DNA from: Rhizobium leguminosarum
GTDB lineage: Bacteria; Pseudomonadota; Alphaproteobacteria; Rhizobiales; Rhizobiaceae
Direction of reading: 5' to 3'
Assembly (NCBI RefSeq): GCF_001679785.1
Contig: NZ_CP016286.1
Span: 4,536,501 to 4,600,500 of the forward strand
DNA: 64,000 nt
Shown: positions 55,072 to 63,367 of the stretch, piece by piece
Numbering within the stretch: position 1 is the stretch's first letter
Layout: each line of letters begins with the position of its first letter
The notes under the pieces: model-generated
The model's input: the letters and a program-made list of their open reading frames with translations, nothing else
What the model was told of the DNA's origin: nothing
The model's database searches: none
Translations under genes and position numbers: made by a program

Positions 55072-56772
55072 TCAGCCGCGCAGGTCCTTGCGCAGGATCT
55101 TGCCGACCGGCGACTTCGGCAGCTCGGTGCGGAACTCGATGAAGCGCGGGCGTTTGTAGTTGGTGAGGTTGGCGATGCAATGGGCTTTCACCTCGGCTTC
55201 CGTCAGGTTGGGATCCTTCCTGACCACGAAGAGCTTCACCGCCTCGCCCGAATGCCCATCCGGCACGCCGATGGCCGCGGCTTCAAGGATGCCGGCATGC
55301 ATGGCGGCGACTTCCTCGATTTCGTTCGGATAGACGTTGAAGCCGGAAACCAGGATCATGTCCTTCTTGCGGTCGACGATCTTGGTATAGCCGCGTTCGT
55401 CCATGAAACCCATATCGCCAGAGCGGAAGTAGCCGTCATCGGTCATCACCCGCGCCGTCTCTTCCGGCTTCTGCCAATAGCCTGCCATCACCTGCGGCCC
55501 GCGGATGCAGATCTCGCCGACTTGGCCTGATGGCAGTGAATTGCCTTCTTCGTCGCGGATATCGAGGTCGGTGGAGGGAAGCGGCAGGCCGATCGTGCCG
55601 GTGAACTCAGGCGAATCGAAGCGGTTGGCGGTGGCAACAGGCGATGTCTCGGAAAGGCCGTAGCCTTCCGTCACCGCCGTGCCCGTCATCTTCAGCCAGC
55701 GTTCTGCGACCGGGCGCTGGACGGCCATGCCGCCGCCGAGCGACATGATTAGCGAGGAGAAGTCGAGCTTGGCAAAATCGGCATTGTTCATCAGCGCATT
55801 GAACAGCGTGTTGAGGCCGGGGAAGATATGTACCTTCGATTTTTCGAATTCCTTGACGAGGCCGGGAATGTCGCGCGGATTGGCGATCAGGATATTGTGG
55901 GCGCCAAGCGACATGCCCATCAGCGAATTCACCGTCAGCGCGAAGATGTGGTAGAGCGGCAGGGCGCAGAGGAAATTCAGCACCTCCGGCTCTTTCTTGC
56001 GCTCGAAGGCCGATCGCAGCCAGAGCGACAGCTGCGCCTTGTTGGCGAGCAGGTTTTCATGCGTCAGCACCGCGCCCTTGGCGACACCCGTCGTGCCGCC
56101 GGTATATTGTAGGAAGGCGATATCGCCACTCGCAAGCGTGACCGGCTGTAGCTCTTTTCCCGCACCTTCGCGCAGCACCTGGCCGAAGCTCTTGTGCTGA
56201 GGGATCGACCAGGAGGGAACGAGCTTCTTCACCTTGCGCACGACGAAATTGACGATCAGCCCCTTCGGCCCCAGCATTTCCCCGAGCGAGGTGACGACGA
56301 CATGGCGAAGGTCGGTCTTGTTGAGAACCTGCTCGACCGTGCGGGCAAAATTCTCCAGCACGAAGATCGCCTTGGCGCCGGAATCCCGCAACTGGTGTTC
56401 GAGCTCGCGCGGTGTATAGAGCGGGTTGACGTTCACGACGACGAGGCCGGCGCGCAGTATGGCATAGGTCGCGATCGGGTTCTGCAGCACGTTCGGCATC
56501 ATCACGGCGACGCGGTCGCCCTTCTGAAGGCCGGTGCTTTGCAGCCAGGCGGCGAGTTTGCGCGTCTGGCTCTCCAGTTCGCGGTAGCGCATCGCCTTGC
56601 CCATGCTGGAAAAGGCGGTCCGGTCGGCGTAACGGGCGCAGGATTTTTCGAGCAGTTCTGTAAGCGAGGCATATTCCAGCGGCGGAATCTCTGCCGGAAC
56701 GATATCGGGATAGGCGGCAAGCCAGGGCCTGTCGGGCTTCGCTCCGTTCGGATGGACGGAAATGCTGTTCAT
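55072..56772 (-). CDS. fadD: Long-chain fatty acid-CoA ligase
   Basis: A 566-residue acyl-CoA synthetase. It has the AMP-binding motif FLQYTGGTTGVAKGAVLTHE and the ligase signature YFRSGDMGFMDERGYTKIVD followed by RKKDMILVSGFN, with KSPVGKILRKDL at the end carrying the catalytic Lys. It activates free fatty acids for beta-oxidation. The start at 56772 follows AAGGGAGAGAGGATACG. A 16-bp palindrome upstream resembles operators of fatty-acid and leucine-catabolism regulators. Confidence 0.93.
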   Translation of the reverse strand: MNSISVHPNGAKPDRPWLAAYPDIVPAEIPPLEYASLTELLEKSCARYADRTAFSSMGKAMRYRELESQTRKLAAWLQSTGLQKGDRVAVMMPNVLQNPIATYAILRAGLVVVNVNPLYTPRELEHQLRDSGAKAIFVLENFARTVEQVLNKTDLRHVVVTSLGEMLGPKGLIVNFVVRKVKKLVPSWSIPQHKSFGQVLREGAGKELQPVTLASGDIAFLQYTGGTTGVAKGAVLTHENLLANKAQLSLWLRSAFERKKEPEVLNFLCALPLYHIFALTVNSLMGMSLGAHNILIANPRDIPGLVKEFEKSKVHIFPGLNTLFNALMNNADFAKLDFSSLIMSLGGGMAVQRPVAERWLKMTGTAVTEGYGLSETSPVATANRFDSPEFTGTIGLPLPSTDLDIRDEEGNSLPSGQVGEICIRGPQVMAGYWQKPEETARVMTDDGYFRSGDMGFMDERGYTKIVDRKKDMILVSGFNVYPNEIEEVAAMHAGILEAAAIGVPDGHSGEAVKLFVVRKDPNLTEAEVKAHCIANLTNYKRPRFIEFRTELPKSPVGKILRKDLRG

Positions 56773-56916
56773 CGTATCCTCTCTCCCTTGCGGCCGCCGC
56801 GCCGGCCGCGCCGGTAATCGGCTGGCCCACAATTGACTGGAAGAGTCCTCCATCTTCCAGTCTGGCAGCTTATGCCATTGCCTGAACGGTTCAAGCCGAA
56901 TGAAGCTATACTAACC

Positions 56917-56932
56917 TTGACGTAAACGTCAA
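56917..56932. promoter_or_regulatory. Palindrome TTGACGTAAACGTCAA upstream of fadD
   Basis: Seven-base arms TTGACGT and ACGTCAA around AA, 145 bases upstream of the fadD start. It looks like the TTGAC-type operators known for MerR-family LiuR or TetR-family fatty-acid regulators in proteobacteria. Confidence 0.55.
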
Positions 56933-57033
56933 CATTCGCCCGTCGCCAGATCGTGGAAGGATGGGAACTTTGAGTCCGCCATGACGTTGATCTTGCATAC
57001 CCATCATGAGGAAACACCAAAAGGAGGTGCACA

Positions 57034-57426
57034 ATGTTGAACGAGGATACTGACGCCACCCGCCGTGACCCGAATGTCAAGGACACGCATTCGCTGATCG
57101 CCAGCGACCGCGTCGAGGGCACCCGCGTCTATGGTCCGGATGGCAGGCATATCGGCTCGATCGAACGCCTGATCATCGGAAAGCGCGACGGCCGCGTCGC
57201 CTATGCCGTGCTGAGCTTCGGCGGCTTCCTGGGCATCGGTCACGATCACTACCCGCTTCCCTGGGAAAAGCTGAACTACGACACCCAGCTGGACGGCTAT
57301 CGCATCGACCTGACCAAGGAGCAGATCGAAGGCGCCCCGAGCTATTCGGACGATGACGACACCTGGTACAACGACAATGGCCGCCGGGTCTATGATTACT
57401 ACGGCGTGCCGCCCTACTGGATGTAA
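57034..57426 (+). CDS. PRC-barrel domain protein
   Basis: A 130-residue soluble protein with a PRC-barrel: HSLIASDRVEGTRVYGPDGR, HIGSIERLIIGKRDGRVAYA, then a Tyr/Asp-rich tail (DDDDTWYNDNGRRVYDYYGV). PRC-barrels occur in photosynthetic reaction centre H and in RimM; small stand-alone ones in rhizobia are stress-linked but the role is unclear. It starts after AAAGGAGGTGCACA and ends with a strong terminator. Confidence 0.87.
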   Translation: MLNEDTDATRRDPNVKDTHSLIASDRVEGTRVYGPDGRHIGSIERLIIGKRDGRVAYAVLSFGGFLGIGHDHYPLPWEKLNYDTQLDGYRIDLTKEQIEGAPSYSDDDDTWYNDNGRRVYDYYGVPPYWM

Positions 57427-57452
57427 CGTCGTCCGATAGGCCGAGCTGGAAG

Positions 57453-57477
57453 GGCCCCGCGGATGCGGGGCCTTTTT
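57453..57477 (+). terminator. Rho-independent terminator after the PRC-barrel gene
   Basis: GGCCCCGC, loop GGAT, GCGGGGCC, then five T. The last bases touch the stop codon of the convergent mannosidase gene. Confidence 0.9.
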
Positions 57478-59929
57478 AGTGTTTGGCGGCGAGATCGTTG
57501 GCCGAGCGCAATACGGTGCCGACGACAATGTCGTCTGCCCTGATCGCCTTTGCCGTCTTGACCACAAACACATGGCTCTCGCCCGGCAGCAGCGTCACCA
57601 GCATCGTGTCGACGACGGCATTCGGATCCAGCCGGTCGGCCATCAGGCAAAGATCCTTGAGGAAATTTTGCGCCGTCACCTTGACCTGATGCCCGCCATC
57701 GATCCCGACGACATCGACCGTCTGGCGCGGTGCTGGTAAGGCAAGCTCGATATCCTCGACGAAATAGTGGTAGGCGCGCCTGTCCAACATCTCAACGACA
57801 ATGACCTCGTCCTTCGGTACTTCGGGCATGACGATATCCTCGGGCAGCGGAAATTCCTTTGCCTCGAAGCGGTCGCAGAGCAGGCGCCAGAATTCGAATT
57901 CGGCAAGCACGGTGCCGTCGAGCTTCATGCGTTTGCCGCTGATCTTCGCCCGCCAGAACAGCGTTCGTTCATTGACCGCAACCGCCGCAAGTCCGCCGCC
58001 GCGCGGCTGGATCGTCAGCAGGCGCGGATCATAGGCCGCCTTCAACGCATACCAGAGCGGCTTGCGGCGCCCGGCCGAATCGAGTGCCGACCACGAGGTC
58101 ACCGGCCAGCAATCGTTGAACTGCCAGACGACAGCACCCTTGCAGATATTGCGATGCGAGCGCATGTGCTCAACGCCGAAGCGGATGGCGCGCGCCTGAT
58201 TGAGCTGGGTGGCGAAGTGCCAGTCGTCCATTGTCCTTGGCTCCGGCAGATGGCCGGACAGGCCGCGGATCAGCTTGTCATTGCCATCAGTTGCCTTCTG
58301 ATGGTGGAAGACGCCGTTCGATTGCGGCGTCAGCGGCGCGTCGTGCACGCTTTCTTCGATCGTCGCCCAGGCGGCCGGCGCCTGCCAGCCGAATTCGGAG
58401 CAGAAGCGCGGGATATAGTTGCGATAGACCTCGTAGCCGACATCGTTCCACACGTCCCAGATATGTTTGCAGCCATGTGCGTCGGCATTGGGTTCGATCT
58501 CCATCGAGCCGGAATAGGGACTGCCGGGATAATAGGGTCGGTCCGGATCGAGTTCGGCGGAGAGTTTGGGCAGCAGGTCGAGATAATAACCGAGCCCCCA
58601 GCTTTCGCCCGGCTTGATGATCGGCCGCCAGCCCCATTCGTCGAAGCCCCAGATGTTTTCGTTATTGCCGTTCCAGAGGACGAGCGAGGCATGCGACATC
58701 AGCCGCACGACATTGTCGCGCACCTCCGCCTCGACCTCGCTTCTGAGCGGTTCTTCCTCGGGATAGGCGGCGCAGGCAAAGAGGAAATCCTGCCAGACCA
58801 GCATGCCGGCGCGGTCGCAGGCCTCATAGAACTCGTCGGCCTCGAAGATGCCGCCGCCCCAGACGCGCAGCATGTGGATATTGGCGCTTTTTGCCTCCTC
58901 GATCCGCGCGGCATAATGCTCGGCCGTCACCCGCGATGGAAAACAATCGTCCGGAATCCAGTTTGCCCCGCAGATGAAGAGCGGCACGTCGTTGATGACG
59001 AAGGTAAAGGCCGAGCCGTGTTCGTCGGCTGCCGTATCGAGCCGCAGCGAGCGGAAACCGAGTTCGCGCTCATAGCTGTCGAGCAGGTCGTCGCTGAAAT
59101 CGTCGATCAGCCTGACGGTCATCGGGTAGAGCGGCTGCGCGCCAAGATGGTGCGGCCACCAGAGCTGCGGCGAGGGCACGGCAAGCTCGAAGGAAACCTC
59201 GTCTTCGTCAGGCCCAATCGCCACGGTCGTCGTCATGCCGCCGATTTCGGCGATGAGCCTCAACGGCGTCGTGTCGCCATGTCGTGCCAGCCTGGCATGC
59301 ACCTTCACCAGCCCATCGCCGCCGGCAAGCGTAGCCGACACCCTGGTTTCGGCAAGCCGCGCCCGATCCCAGATTTCCAGCCGGACGGGCTTCCAGAGGC
59401 CCACTGTCACCAGCGTCGGCCCCCAGTCCCAGCCGAAATTGCAGGCCATCTTGCGCATCAGATTGCCCGGTCCCGGATAGTTGTTGGGGCGGTAGCCGTA
59501 ATGTTTTTCCATCTCCGCGCCATAGGCGTAGGCGGAGCGGAAGGTGACAGAAAGTTCGTTGGCGCCGGCCTTCAGCAGTGCCGAAACATCGAAACGATAG
59601 GTGCGGTGCATATTGAAGGTGCGGCCGATCTCTTCGCCGTTGAGTGATATCACCGCGACCGTATCGAGCCCGTCGAAGACCAGTTCCTGCACCCTGGCAT
59701 CATCAGGCATCGCCTCGAAGCTGCAGCGATAGGTCCAGTCGGTCTTGCCGATCCAGTCATTGGTGATTTCGTTGACGTCGATATAGGGATCGGGGATCAG
59801 CCGGTTGGCGAGAAGGTCGAGATGCACGCAGCCCGGCACCGTCGCGGGTATTGCAGCCGGCAGGCCGGACTTGGCTGTATCGTTACAGGAGAGCGTCCAG
59901 CCGGAATTGAGCGCAGTCTTTTCGATCAT
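57476..59929 (-). CDS. Beta-mannosidase (glycoside hydrolase family 2)
   Basis: An 817-residue cytoplasmic-looking GH2 enzyme. It starts with a sugar-binding jelly roll (FDGLDTVAVISLNGEEIGRT, NMHRTYRFDVSALLKAGANE), then an immunoglobulin-like domain and the TIM barrel. The acid/base Glu is in SLVLWNGNNENIWG and the nucleophile Glu in IPRFCSEFGWQAP. It removes beta-mannosyl residues from plant or microbial oligosaccharides. No signal peptide. It starts at 59929 after AGGAGCCCGCC. The product family is certain; mannose specificity is by overall likeness. Confidence 0.9.
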   Translation of the reverse strand: MIEKTALNSGWTLSCNDTAKSGLPAAIPATVPGCVHLDLLANRLIPDPYIDVNEITNDWIGKTDWTYRCSFEAMPDDARVQELVFDGLDTVAVISLNGEEIGRTFNMHRTYRFDVSALLKAGANELSVTFRSAYAYGAEMEKHYGYRPNNYPGPGNLMRKMACNFGWDWGPTLVTVGLWKPVRLEIWDRARLAETRVSATLAGGDGLVKVHARLARHGDTTPLRLIAEIGGMTTTVAIGPDEDEVSFELAVPSPQLWWPHHLGAQPLYPMTVRLIDDFSDDLLDSYERELGFRSLRLDTAADEHGSAFTFVINDVPLFICGANWIPDDCFPSRVTAEHYAARIEEAKSANIHMLRVWGGGIFEADEFYEACDRAGMLVWQDFLFACAAYPEEEPLRSEVEAEVRDNVVRLMSHASLVLWNGNNENIWGFDEWGWRPIIKPGESWGLGYYLDLLPKLSAELDPDRPYYPGSPYSGSMEIEPNADAHGCKHIWDVWNDVGYEVYRNYIPRFCSEFGWQAPAAWATIEESVHDAPLTPQSNGVFHHQKATDGNDKLIRGLSGHLPEPRTMDDWHFATQLNQARAIRFGVEHMRSHRNICKGAVVWQFNDCWPVTSWSALDSAGRRKPLWYALKAAYDPRLLTIQPRGGGLAAVAVNERTLFWRAKISGKRMKLDGTVLAEFEFWRLLCDRFEAKEFPLPEDIVMPEVPKDEVIVVEMLDRRAYHYFVEDIELALPAPRQTVDVVGIDGGHQVKVTAQNFLKDLCLMADRLDPNAVVDTMLVTLLPGESHVFVVKTAKAIRADDIVVGTVLRSANDLAAKH

Positions 59930-60010
59930 GGCGGGCTCCTCATGCATGCCGCTTGAAGCTGTGGGATTATCTATGGATTGGAACGTATCAGTGGTTCGGC
60001 GTCGGATGCC

Positions 60011-60406
60011 TCAGAGAAAACGGCCGTGGCGCTGCAGCACCTCGATCTTGTAGCCATCGGGGTCGCTGATGAAGAAGAACAGGCCGAAGAGCTTGCCGTC
60101 GCGGTTGAGCTCTACCAGTTCACCGGGCTTGAGCCCGAGCTTCGACAGCCGCTCGCGCTCGACCGCCACCTCCTCGACCGAGACGGCGAGATGGCCATAG
60201 GCATTGCCCTGATCGTAGGGCGCGGTCCGGCCCTTGTTGACGGTCAGTTCCAGCTCGAAGCCGGTCTCGGCATTGCTCATGTAAATCAGCGTGAAGGTTT
60301 CGAAATCGACGCGGTCGGCGACCGAAAGGCCGAATGCCGTCTCGTAGAATTCGACGGAGCGCGCCTCATCGAGAACGCGGATCATGGAGTGGATCATCTT
60401 CGCCAA
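60011..60406 (-). CDS. VOC-family protein, lactoylglutathione lyase-like
   Basis: A 131-residue glyoxalase-I-type protein: the first module is MIHSMIRVLDEARSVEFYET, with His6 as a metal ligand, and the second ends FFFISDPDGYKIEVLQRHGR. Metal-ligand Glu residues fit in ELELTVN and KIEVLQ. It could be GloA, detoxifying methylglyoxal, although other VOC enzymes look alike. The gene is isolated. Confidence 0.85.
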   Translation of the reverse strand: MAKMIHSMIRVLDEARSVEFYETAFGLSVADRVDFETFTLIYMSNAETGFELELTVNKGRTAPYDQGNAYGHLAVSVEEVAVERERLSKLGLKPGELVELNRDGKLFGLFFFISDPDGYKIEVLQRHGRFL

Positions 60407-60454
60407 GTCTGCCTCCCATTGCCTACCAGCGCCGCAGTCTTGGTACCCGTCCTC

Positions 60455-61204
60455 TTACGCCGCGCGCAAGCCGATTCTTCGGGTGATCGCCGCTTCGACG
60501 AGACCCATGGCATCATAGATCAGCACCGCCATCAGGCCGACGATCAGTCCGCCCTGCAGGATGAAGGCGGTATTGTCGGAAATCAGCCCGGCGATGATGA
60601 CCTCGCCGAGGCCCTTTGCCGCAACCGTCGAGCCGATCGTCGCCGTGCCGATATTGATCACGGTCGCGACCTTCAGCCCTTCGAGAATCAGCGGCAGGGC
60701 AAGCGGCAGCTCGACGCGCAACAGCCGCTGCGTACCGTTCATGCCCATGCCGTCGGCAGCATCGAGCACCTGCGGCGAAACCTGCTTCAGCCCGGCGACG
60801 GTGTTTTCGAAAATCGGTAGCAGGCCGTAGAGAAAGAGCGCAATCAGCGTTGGCATGGCGCCGAAACCGGTGGCGGGAACGGCGAGCGCCAGCACCGCGA
60901 CGGGCGGAAAGGTCTGCCCGGCATTGGCGATGGCGCGCGACAGCGGCAGGAAGTCGGCCCCGCTTTCCCGCGTCACGAAGATGCCGCCGATAACGGCGAG
61001 CACGGCGCTGCAGACGATCGAGCCGATCACCAGCTGCAGATGGCCCCTAGCCAGCGAAGCAAGGCTGTTTTGCGTATAGACGGCTGGCGCATTGTTGCTG
61101 GTCAGCGGCACCAGCATGAAGGAAAGCCACTCCGTCCTGAACAGCAGGATGAGCAGCAGGACCAGCGCCGCCAGGCGGAAGAGATTGGCGACGACGAGCT
61201 TCAT
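60455..61204 (-). CDS. Osmoprotectant ABC transporter permease
   Basis: A 249-residue inner-membrane permease of the ProW/OpuC-type: about six hydrophobic segments and the EAA-like loop LDAADGMGMNGTQRLLRVEL, followed by PLALPLILEGLKVATVINIG. It overlaps the ATPase gene by four bases (ATGA). It is the last of four genes in the order binding protein, permease, ATPase, permease, as in OsmU/YehZYXW systems. Confidence 0.88.
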   Translation of the reverse strand: MKLVVANLFRLAALVLLLILLFRTEWLSFMLVPLTSNNAPAVYTQNSLASLARGHLQLVIGSIVCSAVLAVIGGIFVTRESGADFLPLSRAIANAGQTFPPVAVLALAVPATGFGAMPTLIALFLYGLLPIFENTVAGLKQVSPQVLDAADGMGMNGTQRLLRVELPLALPLILEGLKVATVINIGTATIGSTVAAKGLGEVIIAGLISDNTAFILQGGLIVGLMAVLIYDAMGLVEAAITRRIGLRAA

Positions 61205-62145
61205 GCCTTGCGGCCCAGTTCGAGAAGCCGCGTCATCGAGATCGAGCCAACCGGCGCTTTCTCGCCATCCTGCACCGCCGCCTCGTCGACCCCCTGCCAG
61301 ATCATTTCGGCCAGCGCGTCGCGGAGACTGAGAGATTGCGGCAGGGCATAGGCGAGACCGTTCTTGGCCGGCTCCATGCTTTCCTTCAGCGGCAGCAGCG
61401 ACATCAGCTTCAGCGCCCGGTCGGAGGTGCCGGTCAATTGCTGGACGAAGGGATCGGCGGGTTCGGTGAGGATCTTTTCCGGGGTCGAGCATTGCAGCAA
61501 TCTGCCCTCGCTCATCACCGCGATCTGGTTGCCGAGATGGAAGGCCTCGTCCATGTCGTGGGTGACGAGAATGACCGTCGTGCCGAACTGCCTCTGGATC
61601 GCCAACAGGTCGTCCTGCGCCTTGCCGCGGATGACGGGATCGAGCGCGCCGAAGGGCTCGTCCATCAAAAGCAGCTCCGGTTCGGCCGCCAGTGCCCGGG
61701 CGACGCCGACGCGCTGCTGCTGGCCGCCGGAGAGCTGGTGCGGATATTTGTCCGCAAATGTTGCCGGATCGAGATTGAAGAGCCCAAGTAGTTCCTCGAC
61801 GCGTTTGGCGATGCGGGCGGAATCCCAATCGAGAAGCTGCGGCACGGTGGCGATATTCTGGGCCACGGTCCGATGTGGAAAGAGGCCGTGCCCCTGGATC
61901 GCATAGCCGATCTTGCGGCGAAGCTCGGTTACCTCAACGTCCATCACACTCTGTCCGCCGACGAAGATCTCGCCCTCGGTAATCGGCACCAGCCGGTTGA
62001 TCATCCGCATCAGCGTCGATTTGCCGGAGCCCGACGTGCCGACGATGACGGTAATCTCGCCCTTCTCGACGCTCATCGAGACGTCGTCGACGACGGTGGC
62101 CGCGCCATAGCGCTTGGTGACGTTCCTGATCTCGATCATGGTCAT
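61201..62145 (-). CDS. Osmoprotectant ABC transporter ATP-binding protein
   Basis: A 314-residue ATPase. Walker A is VGTSGSGKSTLMRMIN, the signature YPHQLSGGQQQRVGVARALA, Walker B LLLMDEPFGALD and the switch His in VTHDMDEAFHLG. The C-terminal extension has no full CBS pair; only part-like residues are visible, so regulation may differ from OpuA. Start and end overlap both permease genes by ATGA, giving tight coupling. Confidence 0.9.
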   Translation of the reverse strand: MTMIEIRNVTKRYGAATVVDDVSMSVEKGEITVIVGTSGSGKSTLMRMINRLVPITEGEIFVGGQSVMDVEVTELRRKIGYAIQGHGLFPHRTVAQNIATVPQLLDWDSARIAKRVEELLGLFNLDPATFADKYPHQLSGGQQQRVGVARALAAEPELLLMDEPFGALDPVIRGKAQDDLLAIQRQFGTTVILVTHDMDEAFHLGNQIAVMSEGRLLQCSTPEKILTEPADPFVQQLTGTSDRALKLMSLLPLKESMEPAKNGLAYALPQSLSLRDALAEMIWQGVDEAAVQDGEKAPVGSISMTRLLELGRKA

Positions 62146-63308
62146 GCGGCGGATCCCCGGATGCTTTCGATGACCGCATCGAGGATGACGGCCGATGAGA
62201 AGGCGAAGAAGACGGTCGGCACGGCGCCGAGCAGGACGAGGTCCATGGCCGTCTGGCCGAGCCCCTGGAAAATGAAGATGCCGAAGCCGCCGCCGCCGAT
62301 CAGTGCGGCGATCGTCACCATGCCGATCGCCTGCACCAGCACGATGCGGATGCCGGTGAGGATGACGGGAAAGGCGAGCGGCATGTCGATTCCAACAAGG
62401 ATCTGCCAGCGCGTCAGCCCCATGCCGGCCGCAGCGTCCCGCACCGAGGGATCGACGCCCTGCAGGCCGACGACGGTGTTGGCGACGATCGGCAGCAGCG
62501 AGTAGAGCACAAGCGCGATCAAGGCAGGCGCCGTGCCGATGCCGCGAATGCCGATGGCGGCGGCGAGGGGCACATGCAGGGCGAGATAACCGAGCGGCAG
62601 CATCAACAGGCCGAAGAGCGCCAGACTCGGGATCGTCTGGATGAGGCTGAGGCCTTGCAGCACGATGGCCCGCAGCTTCGGCACCCAGAAGCAGAGGATG
62701 CCGAGCGGCAGGCCGAGAATAATGGCGATGGCAAGCGAGCCTAACGCCAAGAGCAGATGCGAGATCGCTTCGGTCTCGAACTGCGGGGCCCGTGTCGAAA
62801 ATTCCTTCATGATCGAAAGGCTGTCGAGCAGGCCGGAGGAAAGCGAGATGAAGAGCAGCGCCGTATAGGCTGCAAGGGCTGCGACCCGCATCCAGGGCGC
62901 CAGGCGGATCTTCACCAGCGCATCAGATATGACGAGCCCGATCACGGCAAACAGCACCCAGAAGCCGCCGCCGGGCGTCATGCGCGCTACCGTGCTGCCG
63001 GGCGGCGTCGCGGCGGTCGAGACGAGGCCGATCGCAACGATCAGCGCCGCAAGGCAGAGTGTGGCGATGGCAAGCCGCACGATCGCATGGCGCAGGAACA
63101 GCGTCGCGAAGGCGGTGAGGATGAGTAGCACCGTCAGGATGATGACGGAAGGCTGGGGAAGAAGCTGCATCAGCAGCATCGGCTTGCCGGCGGCGATGCG
63201 GTTCGCCTTCACGTAGATGAAGGGCATCAGTGCTGTCGCCGCGATGCCGCCTGCCACCAGAACCACGCCGAGCCGGTCCAGCCTGCGGACCGCTAAGGTT
63301 TCTGCCAT
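62142..63308 (-). CDS. Osmoprotectant ABC transporter permease with N-terminal extension
   Basis: A 388-residue permease. The first 150 residues add about five hydrophobic segments with loop TPPGSTVARMTPGGG, after which the usual ABC permease core follows (LSLIQTIPSLALFGLLMLPL, DAAAGMGLTRWQILVGIDMP). This longer form is typical of YehY-like permeases. Start at 63308 (ATG); an earlier TTG has no clear advantage. A GC hairpin separates it from the binding-protein gene. Confidence 0.88.
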   Translation of the reverse strand: MAETLAVRRLDRLGVVLVAGGIAATALMPFIYVKANRIAAGKPMLLMQLLPQPSVIILTVLLILTAFATLFLRHAIVRLAIATLCLAALIVAIGLVSTAATPPGSTVARMTPGGGFWVLFAVIGLVISDALVKIRLAPWMRVAALAAYTALLFISLSSGLLDSLSIMKEFSTRAPQFETEAISHLLLALGSLAIAIILGLPLGILCFWVPKLRAIVLQGLSLIQTIPSLALFGLLMLPLGYLALHVPLAAAIGIRGIGTAPALIALVLYSLLPIVANTVVGLQGVDPSVRDAAAGMGLTRWQILVGIDMPLAFPVILTGIRIVLVQAIGMVTIAALIGGGGFGIFIFQGLGQTAMDLVLLGAVPTVFFAFSSAVILDAVIESIRGSAA

Positions 63309-63334
63309 GAATCCCAATCCTGTCCGGAAAGAAA

Positions 63335-63358
63335 GCTCCGCCCGTAATCGGGCGGAGC
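63335..63358 (-). terminator. Hairpin between binding-protein and permease genes
   Basis: GCTCCGCCCG, loop TAAT, CGGGCGGAGC, with a T-rich stretch (CTTTCTTTCC) following on the - strand. It can reduce read-through so that the binding protein is made in excess. Confidence 0.75.
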
Positions 63359-63367
63359 GGGCAATGA

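Noticed and set aside
53165..55159. Long + strand reading frame opposite pgi
   Set aside because: High-GC antisense shadow of pgi without family motifs; pgi itself is clear.
57767..59647. Long + strand reading frame opposite the mannosidase gene
   Set aside because: Antisense shadow caused by codon bias; no features or ribosome site.
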